Part shown: piece after piece, positions 23,989 to 34,028 of the stretch
How the letters are laid out: each line of letters begins with the position of its first letter
Numbering within the stretch: the first letter of the stretch is position 1
NCBI GenBank assembly: GCA_028455995.1
Contig: JABELC010000005.1
Location: 2,294,001 to 2,358,000, forward strand
Direction of reading: 5' to 3'
From: Scleromitrula shiraiana
Lineage: Eukaryota > Ascomycota > Leotiomycetes > Helotiales > Sclerotiniaceae
Length of the DNA stretch: 64,000 bases
Notes under the pieces: generated by a model
Told to the model about the DNA's origin: nothing
The model's input: the letters and a program-made list of their open reading frames with translations, nothing else
Database searches by the model: none
Made by a program: the position numbers and the translations under genes

Positions 23989-25394
23989 AACTACTAACTA
24001 CCTAGATAGATAGATAGAAAGCTGGAAAGACTAGGTATGTGTGTATATGTATATATTGTACGTACAGATGAAATATTATGATTTGGTTTAGTTTGGTTTA
24101 GTTTAGTTTAGTTTATGTGACGTGAAACTCGGAGTCGGAGTCAGCGGATGGCGTGGTGGGAACGGCGGGGTGCGTAGAAAGTATACGGAGGATTATTCCT
24201 TGATTTGATTTGATTTGATTTGGATGGAAGGAGTGGGTTGGAGCATAGATGGAGAGTGAACTATATATCAGTGTGTATAGAATGATGAAAGTGCTGTTTT
24301 TGAGATGGAGGTAACATAGGAGGTTGGCTGTAGTAAGTAAGTACAAAGTAAATATCGTGCGTGTGATTGTTGGGAATCGTGTAGTGGTATTGTATTGTAT
24401 TGTATGGGATGGCATGGAGATCAGATATTGCAATTGATCAATCGTAGTTTTCAGAGCTTGAGGTTTGTTTTCATATTCATATTACTGTTCATGTTGATGT
24501 GTGATGCTAGCTGGATATACAATACAGCCACCCAATGACTATTGTATACAATAGATAATCCCATCCCTCATCAAAACACAGATACCCCTCCCTTCCCTCC
24601 CCTCCCTCGTACCTCCTCACCCATAACTCGAAACACATAATATATACATCCCAAGTCACTCTACAAACAATCACCATCCCATCCCCCATCACCTCCAAAT
24701 CAAGTCACGACAACATTCATGTCTAGGTAGATATGCATGTCTATGTCCACGTCACACACACTACATATACACATCTCATCTCTTGCATCCATCTCCCAAT
24801 ATGATATATGAATGATCAATAAAATCGAACCTCCATACACGAATAAACGTGGTAATCTGACAGAAGCCCACGTGTTTGATGTGCGATGAGAGGAATGGCA
24901 TTGACTAGACATACATATCGTGTCGTATCAGATTTTTGGCGATCCTCATCTCAGCTCATCTACTTATATATATCATATCAGTGGGGATGATTAACTCGAA
25001 TGCCATTCCATGTAATGCGCCTTCATATGCAATGCTGAGGCGAAGGCTGAGTAGTCCTTGATCTGTTGTTGAAGAGGTCTGTTCCACTGAGATGAATGGC
25101 TTTTCCATGTTATTTTAAGGGAAAATATGAAGATGAAGATGTATGATGGGAATATTAGACCATTGTTGCTTGCGCTTATTCCGGATCGTGGGTCTTTCGG
25201 ACATTGTGGAGCTTGAGGGGAAGTGATTCCATCCAACATTCCCCATAAGCGTGGTATATCTCCAAGTACATGTGTGATGAGCACATGGCGTCTTCTGACT
25301 GATGTTCGCACAATCTGGGAGCCATTTTCTTCATATTTATTCTTCCATCACGATTCTGTCATAAGTATTCATTAAAATTCTATCCCCGAAGGAG

Positions 25395-26476
25395 TTACTT
25401 ATCCAAACCACGAGCTCTAACAAATCGATTAATTTGCTCTCTTGTAAGTTTTTCATTATACATCTCCTGCACTTCGTAAAACGATATCATTTCCTGGGTA
25501 CAATCAATAATAGCTTCAATATCAATTGTACTTTCGGCAAGCCAACTTGCGAGCTTTTGTATCTTTGTTCTACCACCGCCTCCTTGTTTCTCGCTTTTCG
25601 CTTGACCAGCCGTTGCCAATGCCGCTTGCGCGGCACCTGCGATGCTGGCTGCTGAGCCACTGGCTGATGAGATTCCCGTTTGGTTTGGTCGTAATACTAG
25701 AGCTAAGAGAATGGCCATAATAGCTATTGTATGGGGTGCATAAAATAATGGTAGATCGGTCATGTAATGATCATTTATGATAGACCAGGCTAGATTGGAT
25801 TCTTCTGCTGTGAGGGAGAAAATTCCTTGTAATGAAGTCAGACTCCTATATGGATGATGGACGATCATCTGAGAACTCATCTCCGAGATGAGAAAGAACT
25901 CGCATTCTCCGAGTTTGGAAGTGTCGTTGCTGAACATTTCTGATCTTATTAGTTGATGTCGTTGAGCGTAGCAACAAACATACCAGGCCATAGACCTCTA
26001 CCTTCACTAACAACAAGTCTGATATGATGTGGACATTCTTCCATTTTGCAGGCCAAATATACAGCCGTTGCCAAAACTAAGTATGGATTTGTCTTTCGAA
26101 TCTCCACCTTTGAGTAAAATCGACGTATGTATAATTGTGCTGTAGCCATCGCTTGTTGTCGTACTCCGAGGCGTTTTCCGAGCCTAGCAACTTCTGTAGG
26201 GCCAATTAGTTATGTGAAATGTGAAATATGTGATATTCTGAGGGTTGGTTTTGATTCGCACGTTGGTTGAAATATATGCTCAAGTGCCTCAACTGCGGAA
26301 GAGGGTATTGTGCAACGAGGTTTTGATCTTCATCTTCAAGCTTCGAGCGGAGATCGTCTAATTGTTCTCGAGTAAATTGCCAGTGCTTTCGTTGCGTCGA
26401 CTGTTAAAGATCAGTGATTATTCCGGGGAAACCATATCATTTGAGATAGATATACCTCCCAATAATTGGCAGCCAT
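25395..26476 (-). CDS. ssn8: Cyclin C, Mediator kinase-module subunit
   Basis: Four exons (26476-26456, 26400-26262, 26193-25984, 25939-25395) join in phase to 304 residues, the usual length of fungal Ssn8. The N-terminus MAANYWESTQRKHWQFT and the blocks QVARLGKRLGVRQQAMAT, YLACKMEECPHHIR and DTSKLGECEFFLISEM are characteristic of cyclin C. It partners Cdk8/Ssn3 in the kinase module of Mediator and acts in the nucleus. The first exon is only 21 nt (seven codons). The last intron uses the acceptor ATCAG at 25940 rather than the closer AAG at 25949, because only the former keeps phase and gives the conserved WPEMF-NDTSKLGE join. It is divergent from the carrier gene. Confidence 0.92.
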
Positions 26477-27051
26477 GATTGCTAAAATACAGAATCAGGA
26501 TCCTTTTCCAAACACTCCGTCGTCGCATTCAAGATTTCGGTAGGCTGGGGAACGATGACATGTTGATAGTTTATGTCTTTCGATATAAGGATGCTCTCGA
26601 GAATACTAAGTCGGAATAAGGAAACTACGTATAAAGGTAGCAGATCTTTGAAGTGCTAATTGCACTCAAGTAGTTGTTTGATTTCTAAGAAGTAACAAAG
26701 TTCGAGGCTATCATCGGATGACAAGGCTGGGGTTGGATGAATCTCGGATGTCGGCCGCTTGAAATAAGGGTACGGTTAGCGGGGTGTGGCCAATTAAACA
26801 CTTTCGGTTCTTGATTATACCGGGCCTGTGACGAAGTTCTCCATCTGAATTTGGACGGCTTCACTTCAAGATTTAATCTCGAAATCATGCTTTGATAACC
26901 TTGGACTGCCGTGGAATTCGAAAATGGAATAATACTATTCAATTCGCATCAATGATAACCTCATACTCTCCACAGTTGATCAGTTCATTGATCAATTACT
27001 ACGAAATGATTGCAAAACCATAACAACCCGTCGCAAGCAAGAAAAAATATA
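26477..27051. promoter_or_regulatory. Divergent promoter, ssn8 and carrier
   Basis: About 575 bp lie between the two divergent start codons. Both promoters must lie here. The palindrome TTGATCAGTTCATTGATCAA at about 26976-26995, made of two TTGATCA/TGATCAA arms, lies just upstream of the carrier start; its role is unknown. Confidence 0.5.
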
Positions 27052-29457
27052 ATGAAGGTCCCAGAACCCCAAAACGCCCGCGACGACAGAGTCGAACAGT
27101 TATGGAAGAACTTGGATACAAAACAAAAGGGCGAGATCAATCTGCAAGACCTCCAGAGAGGATTACGGAAAATCGATCATCCTCTTAAAAATGCCAATGA
27201 TATGCTAAAAGACGTAGTAAAGGCTATGGACAAAAATGGCGATGAAGTAATCCAATATGAGGGTATGTACTAGACTTTCCCAGGTATCACCCAGATATCT
27301 AAACGGTTAACTCGAGCTATAAATGCCCTTCATAATCTTGTTGAACCAATCGTCATTAATTCTCACTAATAATTGTTTGAACCAGAATTTCGAATTTTTG
27401 TCGAGAAAACCGAGACGGAGTTGTTTACTCTCTTCCAAAGCATTGATAAGAATCGAGATGGCAGATTGAATAAGGAAGAGCTACAAGCTGCATTTAAGAG
27501 AGCTGGACTATCTGTCTCGAGTTCTAAACTAGATCTATTTTTCAGAGAAGTCGACATGAATAATGATGTCAGTAGTGTGCCGGTCTTTTTAAGACCAAAG
27601 TAGCTTTAGAGCTAATTTTTTTCTTCTCTTAGGGATATATAAGCTTCGATGAATGGAGGTAAGCAACCGAAGTTTTTCTTGAAATTCCCAAGGTCAATAA
27701 AGTGAATATATTCCATCGAAAGGCTTTTACTTGCTGAGTGAATAAGTTGTACGGATGTTGTATGGGATGCTGTATGGGATGCTGTACGGGACGTCTCTTC
27801 ATCTTTTTGATCTGTATAAAACCTAGCGAACTTCTCATCGTGATTTCTATATCAATACCGTATGATACATTGTCTAACCAGTATTTAGAAATTTCCTATT
27901 ATTTCTACCAACAGATCCTTCAACCCCAGGTTTGAAAGCTGTATTGTCTTACTATCAATCGACCGTTTCGGTAAATGCAGAGGGTGATACTTCTATCCGA
28001 GAAGAAACACTTGAAGGCTTAGGTACCGCATCAAATTTTCTTAAGGTTCTTTTTGGGGCTGTTATTAGCATCGCAGAACCACCCCGCAATAGTTCCCCTC
28101 AAATTCCGATCAAAGGAGCATCTTCTATAGCTTCTGACGAAACCGCAAATATGCAAGAACTTAAGCATGCGCAATTTGTTGAAGAAGAGTATACCGGCAG
28201 CAGCGACACAAACGATCAACATATTGCAATTCCTAAGAAAACTTCTGATAAAGAAAATGAATCTTATCAGCAAGGGCTGAAACAAAACCAAGTTTTTGAA
28301 GAACCAGCAAAAGTAGCAAGATCAAGGCTGACGGAGATATTACCTGACCCAGGATATTTTGCTGCCGGTGCAATGGCTGGTGCATTCTCTCGTACTGCAA
28401 CAGCTCCATTAGATCGCTTAAAGGTCTACCTTATCGCCAATATTTCTTCTTCGCAAAATGCGCCTCTTCAAGCAGCGAAACAGGGTAACGCGGTTGCAGC
28501 TACTAAGATGGTTGGTCAACCTTTAATTGCTGCATGCAAAGAACTTTGGAGAGCAGGTGGAATACGTAGCTTATTCGCGGGTATGTACATATCGACTTGA
28601 TATCATGCAAAGAAGAAGCTAATCAAGATGTAGGCAATGGTTTGAATGTTATTAAAGTCATGCCTGAGAGTGCTATTCGATTTGGTTCGTATGAAGCAGC
28701 CAAAAGAGCTCTAGCGCGGTTAGAAGGCCATGGAGATCCTGGGGATATCAATCCCTACTCGAAGTTCGCTGCAGGTGGTGTTGCGGGTCTAATGTCTCAG
28801 TCAGTACTTTTAATCAGATCACATGCAACACGTGCTAATCTTATATTGCAGATTGTTTGTCTATCCAATTGATACTTTAAAATTTCGGTGAGTCTTAGTT
28901 TTCTATGTATCTTTGTGCTCATAAGCTTACTTGTCCATAGAATGCAATGTGAAACCGTTGCTGGAGGTCTTCACGGCAATGCTCTCATCGCCGCGACAGC
29001 TAAGAAAATGTACACACAAGGCGGTTTTAGATCCGCTTATAGAGGTCTAACTATGGGTCTTATCGGCATGTTCCCTTATTCTGCCATCGATTTGGCTACT
29101 TTCGAGACTCTAAAGGGTATTTTGATACGCCGAAACGCGAAACGACTAGGCTGTCATGAAGATGATGCTCTTCCCGGACCTTTCGCTACAGGATGTATCG
29201 GCGCATTTTCCGGTGCTTTCGGCGCGAGTGTGGTTTATCCTCTCAACTTATTACGAACTCGATTGCAAGCTCAAGGCACTGTTCTTCACCCTCCAACTTA
29301 TACCGGAATTGTCGATGTGGCACAAAAGACAATCAAGAATGAAGGTTTTCGTGGCCTCTTCAAAGGTATCACACCAAATCTGCTAAAAGTCGTACCCGCT
29401 ATTAGCATCACGTATGTTGTATACGAATCAGCGAAGAAGACTATGCACTTGAAGTAA
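27052..29457 (+). CDS. Ca2+-regulated mitochondrial ATP-Mg/Pi carrier
   Basis: Seven exons (27052-27262, 27386-27567, 27633-27658, 27889-28580, 28634-28799, 28852-28887, 28941-29457) join in phase to 609 residues. Four EF-hands occupy about residues 1-145: loops beginning DTKQKGEIN, DKNGDEVIQ, DKNRDGRLN and DMNNDGYIS; the first is the least canonical. Three mitochondrial carrier repeats follow, with signatures APLDRLK, YPIDTLKFR and YPLNLLRTR; the third has Asn in place of the usual acidic residue. This architecture is that of yeast Sal1 and animal SCaMC carriers, which exchange ATP-Mg for phosphate across the inner membrane under cytosolic calcium control. Exon 3 is only 26 nt and exon 6 only 36 nt. 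Start: the first ATG in frame with EF-hand 1. Confidence 0.9.
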
Positions 29458-31311
29458 AAGTCTTCGACATCTTACCATATAGATCTTCGACGGGAAAACA
29501 CCATAGCCCAGAAAGTACATATAAATCTTAGATATTTACTTCACGATCCTTCGTATTTACTTCCCGGAATCATTCGATAAGCAATCGACTCACCATTCAC
29601 GATGTATCCAATTTCTTCCAATGATTTCTTCCTGGATTGACACTGTTTAATGGCATTATTTCAGACAGCACAGGTTTCCGACAAAAGCAAGTAAAAGAAT
29701 AACTACTGCTTTCACATACTCTAACACTTCTTGTTCATCTTCCCTCGAACCACGGGATAGAATTCAAGAGAAAGATATCTACTCACCTATCTAAATCATC
29801 CGATTCTCAAAAAGGTTGTTATTATATCTTACTCGAATCTACCATCCCAGATAGCATAGTTCTCAATCTTCATACATATTCTTTCTATTATACATCTATC
29901 TATCTGCATTGCATCGGCGTACCATTATATTTTCATTGGTTCACATTTTTGTTAGCAAAAAAGCTAGGCGTTATAGGCATGGATAAATAAATACCTATGG
30001 GTTAGGTTTATGGTATACAGACAGTCAGGATTTGCGTATCACTAGCTGTAGAAGACCAGCGTTTTTAGATATGATATGATATGATATGATTTGATTTGAC
30101 CTGATATATTGCACATGGAGAGTAAGATTAGAGGGTGGGGGAAGAAAGATAGGCAGGGAGGGATACTTGTTCATATTATATTGAGGTTATATTTGATGAG
30201 ATGAATGAAGAAAGTTTCACTACTGTAATTGAACCTTCCGCGAGATGTGACGTGAAATGTGCTTCATCCAACATAGATAAACTCACAAAGTGCCTACGTT
30301 GTTATCATAATCACATTCTGTTAGGCTGATAACAGCGAGCACAAGGTGAAAATGCATTCTTAGATCGGAGTTGGATATTGAAACTAATTTAGATATTATA
30401 CATGACAGGAAGGTTTGAATCCCGATAGTGGGATGAATCTTGTTCTAATATCTCCCAATTCACACCAACGCTTTTCCTCCTCATCCCACAAAACTTATCA
30501 CATGGTATTAAACTTTTCGATACAACCATCAGATTCGTGTTGTATAGAACCTTTCGAAGAAAACCTTATATGTACCCTGCTTCGTATCGCCAGCGGAAGA
30601 TTTAGTTGAGGGGTAATGGTTCGATGACGGGTGTTTGTAGCACCTCATGCATACATTTTCAAGAAGTGAAGAAGAACTTTAGGTCTTGGCCATCTAGTGG
30701 TGGTGACATTGCGAGATACTCCATTCTCAAGCTTCTAGAACTTTACTCTTCCCTACGGATTTCATTCACAGGTAACATTCAGCGCATATCTGGTTGATTC
30801 ATCTCTCATAAATCAAAGCCTCCATCCTGCTTGCCTTCCTGGCATACGAAAAATCCACTCCTAAGTAGCAACTTTCATGTTCTCTTTTGTGTGGTCCTTT
30901 CCCAAAGATTACAATGTAATATGTTTGAGCACCATGCTAAGCAGTGGATTTATTTTCATCGTGAATGCATGCGTAGAACGATGTGAAGAAATTCTCAGAA
31001 GCTTCACCATACGTTTTATAAGTTGATAACTACGGAGAGGTCTTCGTGGTACAGGCGCATAAGATGTCAACATCCTAAAAGATGATGTTAGATGGCTAGA
31101 TTATGAGATAGAAGCCGTAAACATGATCCTAGAGCACATCTTTACGAAACAATCTAGATATAATAAAAATAATTTTCTATGCCTACCTAATTAAGTTGGC
31201 ATTTTATCCACCATTACCATCCACAAGTTCTTCGCAGAACCAAATACATATTACCCTCCTGATATATCGATATCGAGACCCAGTAAATGGGAAAAATATC
31301 GCAACTCAACA
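29458..31311. other. Intergenic region
   Basis: No gene is recognisable. A short GATAT run lies near 30069-30095. Open frames at 30415-30797 lack domains and read as noise. Confidence 0.5.
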
Positions 31312-31506
31312 TCACGCATGCGGCCAACCAAAACTATGATGCGGAGGCATAAAAGAGAGCGGAAGAAGGAAGATAACAACGGCAATAACCAAACAACATG
31401 TTAATGCAGCAGTGCACACTCGACGAACGATCGTATGCTCGTATCTCTCTCGGGGCGGGCCAACTGTGACCGTCGCTATTAATGGTGTACACTCATTACT
31501 CTCCAT
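31312..31506 (-). CDS. Small single-pass membrane protein or N-terminal remnant
   Basis: A 64-residue frame opens at the ATG at 31506. It has a short hydrophilic N-terminus (MESNECTPLIATV), a basic RRV junction, a hydrophobic segment of about 20 residues (AALTCCLVIAVVIFLLPLSF) and a His/Pro-rich end (MPPHHSFGWPHA). The layout, charge placement and His-Pro tail resemble the cytosolic tail and signal anchor of larger type II membrane enzymes in fungi, so this may be a remnant whose catalytic part is lost. It could also be a genuine small protein, or chance. No continuing exon was found downstream. Confidence 0.4.
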   Translation of the reverse strand: MESNECTPLIATVTVGPPRERYEHTIVRRVCTAALTCCLVIAVVIFLLPLSFMPPHHSFGWPHA

Positions 31507-32639
31507 TTGAGGATTGATGCTGGGTAAATACTTGGTGTTTGTATGTGTTCGCAAACTTTGGGATATGTTTCGAGATGGAACTATGAAGGAAGTATGGTGG
31601 GGTGAGGAGGGGTGAGGTTGCGATTATGACAGGGCTGGTTTTATTGGGTGACCGTAATTTGGGGAATAACATCTAGCACCAATTTACATTTTGCAACACC
31701 TCTATTCAAAACATTACACAATTATTTTGATGGATATCGGAGAAAGAACGTTCTCCTCATGAGCAGATAATACCCAATGTCGCAACGTTTCAACTTGAAG
31801 TTTCTAGCTAGCTTTCTACTGATTACTTGATGGTTATTATGAGATAGTGTTTGTCATCTAATGGCGATTATCCTGCCTCGGCATTGTACTTAGCTGTATC
31901 ACATCGACAGGTTCCCATCCAGTCCTCAGTCCCCTAAACTATGCGATAAACCTTTCTCGCTACTGGATATTACATTAAGTATAAACCTTGTCAATGGAAG
32001 TTTTCATAAGACCTAATCTCAGAAAATTGCTGTCTCCTTACTCTACGCATTGCGTATAGCTCGCAGAATCTCTAGAGTTACATTACACCGCGGAGTGATT
32101 ACTGAACGGATGTATTTTCATACTGCGAGTTAACGCCGGTGTATGGTGTATCTCGTTAGCCACTCCAATTAACAAAGACCGCGTTGATTGTTGCTATGTA
32201 AGAATCTTGTCTTTGTAGTTGCACAAAGTCTATAGTTCTGCATGCAAGCACTCAATTCATCTCCTTTGTGTAAGTCCATAGCCCTTTGTTCACAAAGTTA
32301 ATACTCAATTCGGTTAGTGGCAAGTGATTTATCTTAATTAGTACCTTGTTTAGATGCTTAATACACACCGGTGATGTTTGGTTAGTGATCATATATCCTC
32401 ACGTTATGTTTGGTGCTATTACTCACCGATGATTGGAAATACACATGAGCATCGTGATGTTAGAAGGTAGATGAATTTCTTTTGTGTTGATGTTGTATAT
32501 ATATAAGAGAGGGATGAACCTGTAGTTCATGTTCATCATCACTCAATCCCACTAAGATCCAATCCATCCTCAGTCACATCAACCTCAGCAAACAAAGTTC
32601 AAGACCACTCCCATTTTCTCAATTTCAGAAACTCCAACA
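31507..32639. promoter_or_regulatory. Upstream region of the dehydrogenase gene
   Basis: The stretch TATATATATAAG at about 32496-32507 lies some 135 bp before the SDR start and is a good TATA-box candidate. A CT/CA-rich leader leads to the ATG in the context CAACAATG. Nothing else is evident in this 1.1 kb. Confidence 0.45.
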
Positions 32640-33389
32640 ATGTCTGGACTCACCTACCTCATCACCGGAGCCAACCGCGGAATCGGAAAAGGACTCCTCG
32701 AAAGCCTGGTCCTCCGCCCAAACACAACCATAATCGCCGCCGTCCGCGACATCCCCAGCGCTCTCAAAACCTTCTTCACCACCCCCCTCGGCCCCAACAG
32801 CCACATAATTACCATAAAGATCGATTCAACCTCCGAAACCGACCCTCAAAACGCAGTCCAAGAGCTCGGAACCCGCTACAACATCACCAAACTCGACGTC
32901 TTAGTATCCAACGCCGGTCTCCTAGATACTGATGCTGTGGGGCCTGTGCTAGATTCATCGTCTGATGCTGTGCGCGCTCATCTTCAAGTAAACACCATTG
33001 CGCCTTTACTTCTAATTAAAGCGTTCTTCCCACTTCTTCAGAAATCCCCCTCGCCTAAATTCTTCGCCATCACGTCCTCAATGGGTTCAATCGAGTTACA
33101 GGAGTCAATTCGCGTACCATTTTTCGTATATGGTGTTAGTAAAGCAGCAGCTAATTACCTGGTTCGGAAAATCCATTTCGAGAATCCGGAGTTGATTAGT
33201 ATTGCTTTTCATCCGGGCTGGGTGCAGACGGATATGGGGAATGGGGCGGCGAAGACGCTGGGGATAGATGAGGCACCGGTGAAGTTCGAGGATTCTATCA
33301 GGGATATGTTGGTTCTCTTTGATGGGGCTACGAAGGAACAGTCGGGGAGTTTCCTGCAGGCTGGTTCGGGGGATGTGGTTCCTTGGTAG
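32640..33389 (+). CDS. Short-chain dehydrogenase/reductase
   Basis: An intronless 249-residue classical SDR. The NAD(P)-binding motif TGANRGIG is at residues 9-16, NAG at 91-93, the catalytic Ser in SSMGS at about 146-149, and the YGVSK catalytic Tyr/Lys at 164 and 168. The C-terminus (PGWVQTDMG) carries the usual PG motif. It resembles the NorA/sniffer-like ketoreductases common in ascomycetes. The substrate cannot be read from sequence; neighbours do not form a biosynthetic cluster. Arg13 and Arg36 (AAVRD) favour NADP(H). The coding strand is C-rich in the first 300 bases and G-rich in the last 200. Confidence 0.85.
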   Translation: MSGLTYLITGANRGIGKGLLESLVLRPNTTIIAAVRDIPSALKTFFTTPLGPNSHIITIKIDSTSETDPQNAVQELGTRYNITKLDVLVSNAGLLDTDAVGPVLDSSSDAVRAHLQVNTIAPLLLIKAFFPLLQKSPSPKFFAITSSMGSIELQESIRVPFFVYGVSKAAANYLVRKIHFENPELISIAFHPGWVQTDMGNGAAKTLGIDEAPVKFEDSIRDMLVLFDGATKEQSGSFLQAGSGDVVPW

Positions 33390-34028
33390 ATGGTTTTCTT
33401 TTCTTTTCTTGTCTTTTTGCTTTTGTGTAGACGTATTGTTGTTATAGAGACATATATTTAGATTTGAAGAATGTGCTGGAATGTTTAAATAGTTCATCTT
33501 CTCCCCTCAAAATTATCTCAAATATTATAAAAACACCTCCATAATATGTCATATTAAAACTCAAGATCCTCGACTGTGTATTATATATCCAGTCTCATTG
33601 CACACTTTGACAACAAATCTCGGATGGAATAATAGATAGACAAGAATAATGTAGACTGATAAAGAATAGAATAGATACAAACGATACATCAAAGTTGAAA
33701 GAAGAATTAACCATGATAGAATATATCTGCAATAATAAAATATAGATAAACCAAGTAATCCCCGCAGGTGATATAATAGACAGATCCCCGCCCAATTTCC
33801 TTTCCTTGCCTATAAAATTCCTTGCACCTGACCCAATACCTGTTTCCATCAACCAACTCCAAATATATTTACGATAAGCACATCCATTTTTCGAATATAT
33901 ATATATATATAAAGTACTCTGAATGTATCACCGTTTGACCGAACCCCAATAAAACTGTACCATATCCCCATGATCCGAGATATCCGTAAAAACTGTCATG
34001 TCGTCGTTATCGTCATCGGAATGACATA
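33390..34028. other. Convergent intergenic spacer
   Basis: A 0.64-kb spacer between the 3' ends of the SDR and deubiquitinase genes. A short AT dinucleotide run lies at 33895-33912. No gene is seen. Confidence 0.6.

Larger units (their letters stand above)
19910..25394. other. 5.5-kb gene-free, repeat-dense region
   Basis: No credible gene is visible on either strand. Open frames at 22.6-24.4 kb follow simple repeats, and that at 24991-25311 lies in the likely 3' region of cyclin C. The sequence is dominated by diverse short arrays (the longest listed separately), polyT at 20305-20320, and GGATCTTTT-type pentamer and nonamer runs at 20701-20760. The left part is probably the promoter and leader of the gene at 19316-19909. 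Confidence 0.6.

Noticed and set aside
24113..24433. 106-codon minus-strand open frame
   Set aside because: Composition follows local simple repeats; no domain.
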